A program made the position numbers and the translations under genes. From assembly GCA_029260985.1 (NCBI GenBank), contig JAJDCE010000028.1, positions 1-18,327 of the forward strand: a DNA stretch of 18,327 bases. Direction: 5' to 3'. This DNA comes from Patescibacteria group bacterium. Its GTDB lineage: Bacteria > Patescibacteriota > Gracilibacteria > UM-FILTER-43-11. The notes beneath the pieces are model-generated. The model saw only the letters and a list, made by a program, of their open reading frames with translations, did no database searches and was not told where the DNA came from. Every line of letters begins with the position of its first letter. Position 1 is the stretch's first letter. Shown here piece after piece: positions 6,895 through 13,377 of the stretch.

Positions 6895-6925
6895 GGCAGC
6901 GGACTCGAGACCCGCTGCCTTTTTT
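6895..6925 (+). terminator. Rho-independent terminator of the small unit
   Basis: GGCAGCGG (6895-6902) pairs exactly with CCGCTGCC (6912-6919), followed directly by six T residues (6920-6925). This defines the 3' end of the transcript from the 6550 promoter. Confidence 0.9.
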
Positions 6926-6948
6926 CATTTTGCATTTTTATCAAAAAT

Positions 6949-6976
6949 GTAGAGACGCAAAATTTTGCGTCTCTAC
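6949..6976. repeat. 28-bp perfect palindrome (REP-like), copy 2
   Basis: Identical over all 28 bases to the copy inside the RAYT gene at 2684-2711 (half-site GTAGAGACGCAAAA), with different flanks. It lies between the plus-strand terminator and the end of rnc. Read on the minus strand, it is followed by ATTTTTGATAAAAA, so it could also end the rpmF-nusB-rnc transcript. Confidence 0.88.
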
Positions 6977-6998
6977 CGTACAACGGCAAAATGAAAAA

Positions 6999-7679
6999 TC
7001 ACCATTTCAACCTCTTCAACGCATCCTCTGCCGCCTTCTGCTCCGCATTCTGTTTACTATTCCCCTTTCCCTTCCCAACAATTTTATCACCCACATAAGC
7101 CCCCATCGTAAATGTCTTATCATGATCAGGGCCTTCATCGTGCAATACTTCGTAAGTGGGTGTAACCCCCGCCTTATCCTGAGCCATTTCCTGAAATTTA
7201 GACTTAGCATCAATATGCTCACCTTTTTCCAGGATAGATTTTAAATGAACCAATAAAAACTTATCAATAAAATACTTGGCCTTTTCGTAACCCAATTCCA
7301 AATAAATAACTCCAATGAGAGACTCAAACGTATTCGCAAGCAGATAATCCTTTTCACGCCCTCCGGAATTCTCTTCACCTTTACTCAAAAAAAGATACTC
7401 ACCCAAATCAAGCCCGGAAGCAATCTTAGCAAGCGTCTCCCCTTTCACCAAAGCCGAACGCCAATTGGTGAGCTCACCTTCAGGGTTAGGATAATTAAGA
7501 TAAAGGTATTCAGTGACCACTAGCTCCAAAACCGCATCCCCCAAAAACTCCAGACGCTCATTGCTCTCGAGCTTGCTGCTTTTGTGCTCATTTAGATAAG
7601 AGCGATGAACAAAAGCATTTCGGAGAAGGGATTCATCCTCAAAGCCAAAGCCAAGTTTTTCTTCTAATTTTTTATACAT
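6999..7679 (-). CDS. rnc: Ribonuclease III
   Basis: 226 residues, the full family length. It cleaves double-stranded RNA in rRNA maturation and mRNA decay. The nuclease domain has the signature NERLEFLGDAV with E41, E44 and D48, and TFESLIGVIYL with E119. The position of E. coli D114 is N116 here (LANTFES). The C-terminal double-stranded RNA-binding domain runs from about 155 (DAKSKFQEMAQDK) to GKGKGNSKQNAEQKAAEDAL at the end. It is the last gene of a minus-strand rpmF-nusB-rnc cluster, separated from nusB by an 82-bp spacer filled by a heptad array. ATG at 7679; no SD is visible. Confidence 0.95.
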   Translation of the reverse strand: MYKKLEEKLGFGFEDESLLRNAFVHRSYLNEHKSSKLESNERLEFLGDAVLELVVTEYLYLNYPNPEGELTNWRSALVKGETLAKIASGLDLGEYLFLSKGEENSGGREKDYLLANTFESLIGVIYLELGYEKAKYFIDKFLLVHLKSILEKGEHIDAKSKFQEMAQDKAGVTPTYEVLHDEGPDHDKTFTMGAYVGDKIVGKGKGNSKQNAEQKAAEDALKRLKW

Positions 7680-7691
7680 GTTTAGCCAGTT

Positions 7692-7755
7692 GCTATTTTC
7701 TATTTTTTATTTGCCTATTTAAATAGTAATTAGCAAATAGTAAATAGTAAATATG
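7692..7755. repeat. Heptad-phased inverted array between nusB and rnc
   Basis: The left half has 7-bp units of NNTATTT type: GCTATTT (7692), TCTATTT (7699), TTTATTT (7706) and, after one extra G, CCTATTT (7714). The right half has their complement type in unbroken register: AAATAGT (7721), AATTAGC (7728), AAATAGT (7735), AAATAGT (7742), AAATATG (7749). The centre is the 12-bp palindrome CTATTTAAATAG (7715-7726). Confidence 0.65.
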
Positions 7756-7761
7756 AATAAA

Positions 7762-8181
7762 TTATTTTTTAATTGTTTTGTCGTGTGCAACACTATTGAG
7801 CACCCCATTCACAAACTTTCCACTGTTCTCATCACCATAAGCCTTAGCCAGCTCAATCGCTTCATTAATGGCCACATTCATGGGCACATCTTTCTCGGGA
7901 TACACCAATTCACATATACCGAGAATCAGAATCACCCGCTCCACAGGATTCATCTTTTCCAAAGGCCATTCAGGAGCATATTTTTTAATCCACTTCTCAA
8001 TCCCCTTCTGATGCTTCGCCATCTTCTTGATCAGACTCTCAGCAAACGCAGGGTCCTCAATCTTTTCGCCATAACTGCTCAAGTTGCACTTCAAAATGTC
8101 ATCCAGGTCTGCCTTCCGAATAATATATTCGAAGAAGCTCTGCATAACAATGACACGTGATAGATGTCTCCAACTAGCCAT
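7762..8181 (-). CDS. nusB: Transcription antitermination factor NusB
   Basis: 139 residues, all-helical. NusB with NusE (S10) binds boxA RNA in rRNA leader antitermination. The family pattern is present: an N-terminal RHLSRVIVMQSFFEYI helix, PLEKMNPVERVILILGICELVY in the middle, and the strong C-terminal signature VPMNVAINEAIELAKAYGDENSGKFVNGVLNSV. The early arginine-rich start corresponds to the RNA-binding end. It lies 12 bp downstream of rpmF on the same strand and is followed by rnc, so this cluster groups ribosome and RNA-maturation functions. Confidence 0.95.
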   Translation of the reverse strand: MASWRHLSRVIVMQSFFEYIIRKADLDDILKCNLSSYGEKIEDPAFAESLIKKMAKHQKGIEKWIKKYAPEWPLEKMNPVERVILILGICELVYPEKDVPMNVAINEAIELAKAYGDENSGKFVNGVLNSVAHDKTIKK

Positions 8182-8193
8182 ATTTTTAAAGAT

Positions 8194-8433
8194 TTAGGCC
8201 TTAACCTTGGTAATTTTATCTACTTTTTTGTCCATGTTCAAAACTTGTCGCCCCTTATACTCACCGCAAGTTGGACAAGCAGTGTGCTGAAGTTTAGCCT
8301 CTTTGCATTTTGGACAAGTATTTAAACGAGCAGTATTCAAAAGCCGTTTTCGGGCTTTATTCTGAAAATCTTTGTAACGACGAGAAGATTGTGAATTCGC
8401 CTGCTGTTTTTTAGGGGTAGGTCTCTTTGCCAT
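8194..8433 (-). CDS. rpmF: Ribosomal protein bL32, zinc-ribbon form
   Basis: 79 residues, longer than the usual 55-60 because of a basic N-terminal stretch and a lysine-rich C-terminal tail after GRQVL. The bL32 zinc ribbon is intact: C40-x2-C43 and C53-x2-C56 in CPKCKEAKLQHTACPTCGEYKGRQVL, spaced as in other zinc-binding bL32 proteins. The protein belongs to the large ribosomal subunit. It is the first gene of the minus-strand operon and has a plausible promoter 30-60 bp upstream. Confidence 0.93.
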   Translation of the reverse strand: MAKRPTPKKQQANSQSSRRYKDFQNKARKRLLNTARLNTCPKCKEAKLQHTACPTCGEYKGRQVLNMDKKVDKITKVKA

Positions 8434-8463
8434 AGGATTAGTTAACTCTTAAAGCTCGGCTAG

Positions 8464-8491
8464 TCTATAACAAAACCTCTCGTAATGCAAA
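8464..8491 (-). promoter_or_regulatory. Promoter of the rpmF-nusB-rnc operon
   Basis: Read on the minus strand, TTTGCA (8486-8491) and TATAGA (8464-8469) are 16 bp apart, and TGT before the -10 gives an extended -10. It lies 30 bp before the rpmF start and diverges from the promoter at 8531. Confidence 0.5.
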
Positions 8492-8530
8492 CACTTTTTG
8501 ACTTTTTTCAAGACTCACAAGTCGATTGCA

Positions 8531-8539
8531 TGGTAAAAT
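8531..8539 (+). promoter_or_regulatory. Extended -10 promoter of the pilin-like pair
   Basis: TGG followed by TAAAAT (8534-8539) gives an extended -10, 21 bp before the ATG at 8561. No good -35 is found at 17 bp, as is common for extended -10 promoters. Confidence 0.5.
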
Positions 8540-8560
8540 AGAAACCGTTAACAAAATAGA

Positions 8561-9502
8561 ATGTCAGAAAAAACAAAAAAAATCTTAAAATTCATTGGCT
8601 CAGTAGCAGGATTTTGCTTCCTCCTTTTCTTCATGCTCAAAGTAGCGCATGCCCAAGACTCTTTAGGGGGAGGGTGGGATAAATTCCTCAAGGGCGACTT
8701 GCCGGGTTTCAACGCCCCCAAAGGAGCCACTGGCGAAGACATTGCAGCCGGCGTTGTTCGAAGGGGCATTACACTTGTGAAATACTTAGTGGGATCTGCG
8801 GCTCTTATATTTGGCATCATTTACGCCGTCAATCTTATCGTAGCTCGGGGGAAGGAAGAAGCGCTCACAAAGAATAAGCTGAACTTTTTATGGCTCTTCA
8901 TCGGCTTCATCATCATCATGGTAGCAGATGGCATTGCGAACATATTTAACCCGGAAGCCGCAAAATCCGATGCGCTAATTGATTTTCAGGCCGCCAGAGA
9001 TCAACTACGGGATGTGGCCAATTATCTCAAATGGGTGTTTGGATCTGTAATCGTACTTTTCATGACTATTGCCGGTGTAAGATTGATCACCGCAGGAGGC
9101 AATCAGGAAACCATCGAAAAGGAAAAGAGGCATTTAGTATGGAGCGGAATCGGCATGTTGATGATCTTACTCGCCACCAACCTCGTCAACGCCATTTACG
9201 TTGTAAATAAAGTGACTGGAGAAACCACGGCGGCCAACGCTAGTGTAGGCATAGATGAAGTCGGAGGAATTATTAAGCTCATTTTAGTGTTTCTGGGCCC
9301 AATGGCCGTTGTCTTTACAATTTACGCCGGCATCATGTACTTAACAGCCCTTGATAACGAAGATCGGGCCAATAAAGCCAAAAAAATGATCGTCGCTGGC
9401 GTCACGGGCATTATAATAATTTATTCTGCCTTCGCCCTCGCAAACACCTTCCTCACAGCCGATTTAGTCCCACCTGAGAACATAATAGCCCCCAACCCCT
9501 AA
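8561..9502 (+). CDS. Exported membrane protein of three type IV secretion pilin-like (TrbC/VirB2-like) units
   Basis: 313 residues. A signal peptide (hydrophobic core FIGSVAGFCFLLFFML) ends in VAHA-Q, with likely cleavage after residue 31. Three tandem units follow, at about 65-130, 145-212 and 233-300. Each has a first membrane helix, a charged turn with a G-x2-E or D-N-E type segment and lysines (ARGKEEALTKNK, AGGNQETIEKEKR, ALDNEDRANKAKK) and a second helix with IGxxII or a similar core. This two-helix plan is that of conjugative pilins. Single-unit pilins have about 100 residues, so this is a fused triplet. TAA is three bases before the next gene, which has the same design, so the two are surely co-expressed. 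Role in secretion, DNA uptake or a surface pilus is inference. Confidence 0.75.
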   Translation: MSEKTKKILKFIGSVAGFCFLLFFMLKVAHAQDSLGGGWDKFLKGDLPGFNAPKGATGEDIAAGVVRRGITLVKYLVGSAALIFGIIYAVNLIVARGKEEALTKNKLNFLWLFIGFIIIMVADGIANIFNPEAAKSDALIDFQAARDQLRDVANYLKWVFGSVIVLFMTIAGVRLITAGGNQETIEKEKRHLVWSGIGMLMILLATNLVNAIYVVNKVTGETTAANASVGIDEVGGIIKLILVFLGPMAVVFTIYAGIMYLTALDNEDRANKAKKMIVAGVTGIIIIYSAFALANTFLTADLVPPENIIAPNP

Positions 9503-9505
9503 GGT

Positions 9506-10693
9506 ATGAAATGGTTCAATAAAAAGCGACTGGTTTGCATTGCACTACTGATGTCCATCGGGCTATTCAGTTCATCCGTGTTTGCTCAGGAAAATCTCTT
9601 CGACACCCTGGACGACATCAAAGAAAAGGTAGGAGAAGAACAAACCAGAGTTGAAGAAGGAGGTGAGACCAAAAAAACCACCGTTGATCTGGTCGATTTT
9701 GAAAAAGATAACCCCTGGGGAAATCTCTCAGCTGAAGTTATTCAGCTTTTAGAAGGTGAAGGATTTATAAATCTTTCAGAGATCGCCCAAAGAGCTAAAT
9801 ATTCAAACAGCAAGGGAAATGTAAAGGACTTACAGGATTTCCTAATAAAATATGAAGGTTTAGCTGCAATAGATGAAAATGGTTTCACTACACTCAATGA
9901 TGATGGAAGCAGGGTTTTAAACGAAATCCGTTTCAGAGGAGAAAGCCAAATACAGGCCATAATTCTTTCTGTCGTCAAAGTCATCCGGAATATTATAGGA
10001 GCCCTTGCGATACTGTGGATCGTAGTCGCCGGAATCCAGTTGATTTTCGCTCACGGAGACGAATCAAAAATCACTGAACAAAAAAGAGCTATCACTTGGG
10101 CCCTCATTGGCCTGGCAATCATATTATTGCTCGAAAGGGTCATTGTTATTCTTTACGGTGTACCGGGCATAGAGCGCGGCCTCCAAACCGGAGGAACAGC
10201 CCTGAGCGCTGAAATACTGGGTGTTGTGTCGTTCATAAAAACCCTGATTGGAGCAGGTGCTATCCTGATGATCATCATCAGCGGGGTAAAAACCATCACC
10301 GCCCAAGGGGAAGATGAAAAACTCACCACCGAGAAAAAAGCTATCCTTTGGGTCATAATCGGCATCGTCATAATCGTAGTCAATCAATTCATCGTCGAAA
10401 ATCTCTTCATCAAACCCTCAATTCGGCAAATCGCCGGTGAATCAGAAGTCATCACCCAAAGCAACGTCCAGAACATCATCAATCTACTCGGAACCGTCAC
10501 TCAATTCCTCCTCAGTTTTGTCGGTATCATCGCTTTTGGAGCCTTGATTTATGGAGCAGCCAGCATGGTGGCAAATTTTGGAAACGATGAGATGGTAGAG
10601 CGGGCCAAAAAAATCATCAAAAATGCCCTCATTGGCCTAATCGTCATCATCAGCGCTTTCGCCCTTGTGGCAACCTTAATCAAATTCCAGTAA
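9506..10693 (+). CDS. Second exported triple pilin-like (TrbC/VirB2-like) membrane protein
   Basis: 395 residues. A signal peptide (CIALLMSIGLFSSSVFA-Q, cleavage after about residue 27) leads into a 120-residue soluble, acidic region, which has no counterpart in the upstream protein. Three pilin-like two-helix units follow, at about 150-218, 235-303 and 320-393. Their charged turns are AHGDESKITEQKR, AQGEDEKLTTEKK and NFGNDEMVERAKK, each after a helix containing AGIQL, SGVKT or YGAAS, and each followed by an IG-rich second helix. The start is three bases after the upstream stop. No ATPase (VirB4/VirB11-like) or VirB6 gene is nearby, so any partner apparatus must be elsewhere. Confidence 0.75.
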   Translation: MKWFNKKRLVCIALLMSIGLFSSSVFAQENLFDTLDDIKEKVGEEQTRVEEGGETKKTTVDLVDFEKDNPWGNLSAEVIQLLEGEGFINLSEIAQRAKYSNSKGNVKDLQDFLIKYEGLAAIDENGFTTLNDDGSRVLNEIRFRGESQIQAIILSVVKVIRNIIGALAILWIVVAGIQLIFAHGDESKITEQKRAITWALIGLAIILLLERVIVILYGVPGIERGLQTGGTALSAEILGVVSFIKTLIGAGAILMIIISGVKTITAQGEDEKLTTEKKAILWVIIGIVIIVVNQFIVENLFIKPSIRQIAGESEVITQSNVQNIINLLGTVTQFLLSFVGIIAFGALIYGAASMVANFGNDEMVERAKKIIKNALIGLIVIISAFALVATLIKFQ

Positions 10694-10698
10694 GTCAT

Positions 10699-10728
10699 TT
10701 GCCATTCAGAGGGGTTTTTTGGTATGGT
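10699..10728 (+). promoter_or_regulatory. Possible promoter of aroC
   Basis: TTGCCA (10699-10704) and TATGGT (10723-10728), each four of six to consensus, are 18 bp apart, 22 bp before the aroC ATG. The only space for a promoter is this 57-bp gap, but the match is modest. Confidence 0.35.
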
Positions 10729-10750
10729 CTAATCACATTAAATCATTAAA

Positions 10751-11722
10751 ATGGCAGGAAATTCATTTGGAAATTTACTAAAAATCACCACCTGGGGCGA
10801 ATCCCACGGACCCGCTATTGGAGCGGTAATTGATGGATGCCCAGCAGGAGTGAAAGTAACGGAAAAAGACATTCAAAAAGAACTGGATAGACGGCGTCCG
10901 GGTCAAAGCAAACTCACCTCTCCCCGAAACGAAGCGGATAAAGTCGAAATACTATCCGGCGTATTTGAAGGAAGAACCACTGGCTCCCCTATTAGCCTGA
11001 TGGTGAAAAACAAAGACCAGAAAAGCAAAGACTATTCAAAAATTAAGTCCGTCTATCGCCCGGGACACGCTGATTTTACCTACGATGCCAAATACGGCAT
11101 CCGTGATTACAGAGGTGGCGGACGCACCAGCGCCCGTGAAACCATTGGCAGAGTAGCTGCCGGAGCGATCGCGAAAAAAATCATCCCGGCAATCAAAATC
11201 AATGCAAAACTGCTCAAACCAACTGCCAAACTTATCGATAAGGCAAAAAAAGAAAATGACTCAGTTGGAGGACTTATCGAATGCACTATCAAAAATGTAC
11301 CCCCTGGTCTGGGAAGTCCGGTATTTGATAAATTAGATGCCCGGCTGGCTCATGCCATGCTCAGTATACCCGGCACAAAAGGGTTTGAAATCGGCAGTGG
11401 TTTTAAGTGTGTTGAGATGAAAGGCTCTGAACACAACGATGAATTTCAAATCAAAAACGGAAAAGTACTCACCAAAACCAATCATGCCGGTGGCACTCTT
11501 GGCGGTATCAGCAACGGAATGGATATTGTTTTTCGTGTAGCCTTCAAACCAACCTCCTCCATTGCCCTCAAACAACAGACGATCAACAACAAGGGGAAAA
11601 AGGAAGTCATTGAAATTAAAGGCCGTCATGACCCCTGCATTGCCCTACGAGCCATGCCTATTGTTGAATCTATGGCCACTTTGGTGTTGGCGGATGAGCT
11701 ATTAATTCAAAAAACTATATAA
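10751..11722 (+). CDS. aroC: Chorismate synthase
   Basis: 323 residues, somewhat shorter than the E. coli enzyme (about 360). It catalyses the last step of the shikimate pathway, turning EPSP into chorismate with reduced flavin. Signatures are all present: GNLLKITTWGESHGPAIGAVIDGCPAG at the start, LDRRRPGQSKLTSPRNEADKVEILSGVFEGRTTGSPI, then PGHADFTYDAKYGIRDYRGGGRTSARETIGRVAAGAIAKK, GGTLGGISNGMDIVFRVAFKPTSSI and the closing GRHDPCIALRAMPIVESMATLVLAD. No other shikimate genes are in the window. A REP-like palindrome lies immediately downstream. Confidence 0.96.
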   Translation: MAGNSFGNLLKITTWGESHGPAIGAVIDGCPAGVKVTEKDIQKELDRRRPGQSKLTSPRNEADKVEILSGVFEGRTTGSPISLMVKNKDQKSKDYSKIKSVYRPGHADFTYDAKYGIRDYRGGGRTSARETIGRVAAGAIAKKIIPAIKINAKLLKPTAKLIDKAKKENDSVGGLIECTIKNVPPGLGSPVFDKLDARLAHAMLSIPGTKGFEIGSGFKCVEMKGSEHNDEFQIKNGKVLTKTNHAGGTLGGISNGMDIVFRVAFKPTSSIALKQQTINNKGKKEVIEIKGRHDPCIALRAMPIVESMATLVLADELLIQKTI

Positions 11723-11725
11723 CCT

Positions 11726-11779
11726 TTTTTCATCCCGAACTTGCTTGAGGGATCCCTCCACTACGGTCGGGATGAAAAA
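11726..11779. repeat. REP-like palindromic element downstream of aroC
   Basis: The outer arms TTTTTCATCCCGA (11726-11738) and TCGGGATGAAAAA (11767-11779) are exact 13-bp complements. Between them is a second perfect 12-bp palindrome, GAGGGATCCCTC (11747-11758). The sequence type (CATCCCGA, GGATCCCTC, ACGGTCGGGATG) resembles palindromes dispersed in many environmental bacterial genomes. It differs from the palindrome at 2684 and 6949. T-runs lie outside on the left and A-runs on the right, so it is not an ordinary terminator. Confidence 0.75.
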
Positions 11780-11789
11780 TAGAGAATCA

Positions 11790-12092
11790 ATGAAAAAGAA
11801 AATCAAAATCTTCGGAAATAAGACTAACGCCCTATTTGATGGCTGGAGTTTTATACACGCCGGAAGCTTTTATATGCTTACGGTCATTTTTTTAGTAAAA
11901 CTGGATCTGCTCACAGCAATTTTAGCCCTACTTGTTCTGGCTTTTGGATGGGAAGCGATTGAAAGATACCTGGAAGAACACAACAAATTGTTCAAAAAAT
12001 ACTTTAAAGAAAAGGAGTGCTGGGCCAATCGCTATATCGGCGATCCTCTTTCAAATACCATCGGTTTTGTATTGGCTTATTTAATCAATTAA
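11790..12092 (+). CDS. Small integral membrane protein, unknown function
   Basis: 100 residues from the ATG at 11790. An ATG at 11772 and a TTG at 11745 are in frame but lie inside the palindromic element and are less likely. The protein has a basic N terminus (MKKKIKIF), hydrophobic stretches at about 18-55 (WSFIHAGSFYMLTVIFLVKLD, then LTAILALLVLAFGWEAIERY), a charged loop EEHNKLFKKYFKEKECWANRY, and a last short helix after DPLSNTIGF. The H-x16-20 then WExxE, and D-x3-N-x2-G, arrangement recalls small VanZ-like or DUF2585-like membrane proteins, but this is only a resemblance. It is convergent with radC, 5 bp from its stop. Confidence 0.65.
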   Translation: MKKKIKIFGNKTNALFDGWSFIHAGSFYMLTVIFLVKLDLLTAILALLVLAFGWEAIERYLEEHNKLFKKYFKEKECWANRYIGDPLSNTIGFVLAYLIN

Positions 12093-12097
12093 TAAGG

Positions 12098-12778
12098 CTA
12101 CAAAATTCCTTTTAACGAAAAGCTGTAAAAACCATTTTTCCCGACAATAATATGGTCATCAAATGATAATCCGAATTTTTTAGCTGCCTCTTTTATCTTC
12201 AGGGTAAAACCAATATCCTCTTTCGAAGGACGCGCAATACCGCGAGGATGATTATGAGCGAGGTAAAAACTTCTGATATTTAAACGTATGGGATGATGTA
12301 AAACGTCAGACAGTGCGACAGAAAGACTATTGCCTCTGCCCTGAGCAATAAGTCCGCTATATAAAACACGCCTTTGATCATCAAGACATACTATGCGTAA
12401 TTGTTCGAATGTGCTTTTTTTAAAATCATCTTTTATATATTCATAAAACTGTTCTGATGATTTTATCCGCACATCATCTTTTTTGTTAAATCGGTTGATA
12501 TATTCACCTATAGCAAGCAATATACAGGATTTTACAAAGGGAAGTCCTGTGGAAGATTGTACATCTTCAAGTTTATTAAATTGAAAAAGCCCTCTCGATC
12601 CGAATTCGGACAGTAAATAACCGGAAAGTTCTTTTACATTCATATCTTTATAACCCGTACCCAGAATAACAGAAAGAAGCTCCGCATCGTTCAGGCTTTC
12701 CGACCCATAGAGCATAATTTTTTCACGTGGCTTTTCTTCTTTCTGAATATCCGAAAATGGAATCAATTTAATCGACAT
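12098..12778 (-). CDS. radC: RadC/JAB-domain protein
   Basis: 226 residues, normal for RadC. The N-terminal part (about 1-100) is the UPF0758 helix-hairpin-helix-like region (KPREKIMLYGSESLNDAELLSVILGTG). The C-terminal part is a JAMM metalloprotease-like fold with the full motif: E125, H175-N-H177-P, S185 and D188 (YLAHNHPRG, then PSKEDI), followed by DDHIIVGKNGFYSF. Despite the name, a DNA repair role is not established, and JAMM-RadC genes often travel with mobile DNA. It lies 100 bp downstream of the XRE-type regulator on the same strand. Confidence 0.92.
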   Translation of the reverse strand: MSIKLIPFSDIQKEEKPREKIMLYGSESLNDAELLSVILGTGYKDMNVKELSGYLLSEFGSRGLFQFNKLEDVQSSTGLPFVKSCILLAIGEYINRFNKKDDVRIKSSEQFYEYIKDDFKKSTFEQLRIVCLDDQRRVLYSGLIAQGRGNSLSVALSDVLHHPIRLNIRSFYLAHNHPRGIARPSKEDIGFTLKIKEAAKKFGLSFDDHIIVGKNGFYSFSLKGIL

Positions 12779-12878
12779 AACTACCTAATTAATATACAAA
12801 AAATTCTACCTAAACACTTTTTAACCAATCAAAAACAAGATGCAATTATATTAAATAAATCACAAATTGTAAAATTAA

Positions 12879-13295
12879 TTATTTAAGCTTTCTCTTATAA
12901 ACCTGTATGTCTCTTTTAATTTTTTTAATACCATCCTTATCCAATCCCTCCGATGCAAGATATTTATCTAAGGTCTGACGAGTAACAGATGAATTATAAG
13001 ACTCATCAGGCTGTGCCAGTTGAATATTATATTTTTCCTCCAATTCTTTCTTGCGCCATATAACGATTAGCCCCTTCGCTTCATTGGCGCTCAATCCAAA
13101 ACCACGTGTAAGTATACGAAAAAGCGTTTTGTCCCTTGCTTGTATTTTTCCATTTTCGTAAGAAGAAAGATTCCCCGTTCCATATCCCACTCTGGATGAT
13201 AGGACTTTTAGGGTTAAATCATTCTCTTTGCGAAGTTTTTTTAATTCATCATGAATCATAGGGCGACAAAAAACAAAAATGATAGTCTCATTCAT
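12879..13295 (-). CDS. XRE-family helix-turn-helix regulator
   Basis: 138 residues from the ATG at 13295. A start at 13259 (126 residues, MIHDELKKLRKE) fits the family better, since the 12-residue N-terminal extension is hydrophobic and unlike HTH proteins. The Cro/C1-type DNA-binding domain is clear: ELKKLRKENDLTLKVLSSRVGYGTGNLSSYENGK, with the turn at VGYGTGNLSSYE and a following DKTLFRILTRGFGLSANEAKG helix. The C-terminal 60 residues are charged and helical (LIVIWRKKELEEKY, then DGIKKIKRDIQVYKRKLK) and may serve dimerisation. It sits upstream of radC and divergent from the 66-codon gene; a perfect dyad at 13321 lies between them and is a plausible operator. Confidence 0.8.
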   Translation of the reverse strand: MNETIIFVFCRPMIHDELKKLRKENDLTLKVLSSRVGYGTGNLSSYENGKIQARDKTLFRILTRGFGLSANEAKGLIVIWRKKELEEKYNIQLAQPDESYNSSVTRQTLDKYLASEGLDKDGIKKIKRDIQVYKRKLK

Positions 13296-13320
13296 TAATG
13301 TTACAAAATTAATTGAATAA

Positions 13321-13333
13321 AATACATTGTATT
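13321..13333. promoter_or_regulatory. Candidate operator in the regulator's divergent spacer
   Basis: AATACA-T-TGTATT is a perfect dyad with 6-bp arms and one central base, typical in size for an XRE-type repressor site. It lies 25 bp upstream of the regulator's longer start and about 45 bp upstream of the divergent ATG at 13378. The spacer is AT-rich, so chance is possible. Confidence 0.4.
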
Positions 13334-13377
13334 ATCTCTATGCTTTATATAGAATAGTAAAAGTTAAACCAATTAAT

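Noticed and set aside
6584..6925. tmRNA, RNase P RNA, 6S or SRP RNA in the strong transcription unit.
   Set aside because: No tRNA-like ends, no GAGGAAAGTCC-type P4 strand and no GGAAGCAGCC-type SRP loop are present; a strong SD and open frame favour a protein.
6862..7098. A plus-strand frame containing VETQNFASL, like the RAYT protein.
   Set aside because: The shared peptide comes only from the identical 28-bp palindrome; the rest overlaps rnc antisense and has no transposase motif.
7692..7755. CRISPR-like short repeats.
   Set aside because: Units are only 7 bp with no spacers and no cas genes; the same holds for the array at 7-41.
7753..8160. Plus-strand ORF of 135 codons.
   Set aside because: It is the complement of nusB, which has clear family signatures.
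10124..10387. Minus-strand ORFs rich in Asp and Tyr.
   Set aside because: They are antisense shadows of the repetitive hydrophobic helices of the second pilin-like gene.
12841..12886. TTAAATAA/TTATTTAA dyad at the end of the regulator gene as a terminator.
   Set aside because: The region is extremely AT-rich, the stem would be weak and overlaps the stop codon, so chance is likely.
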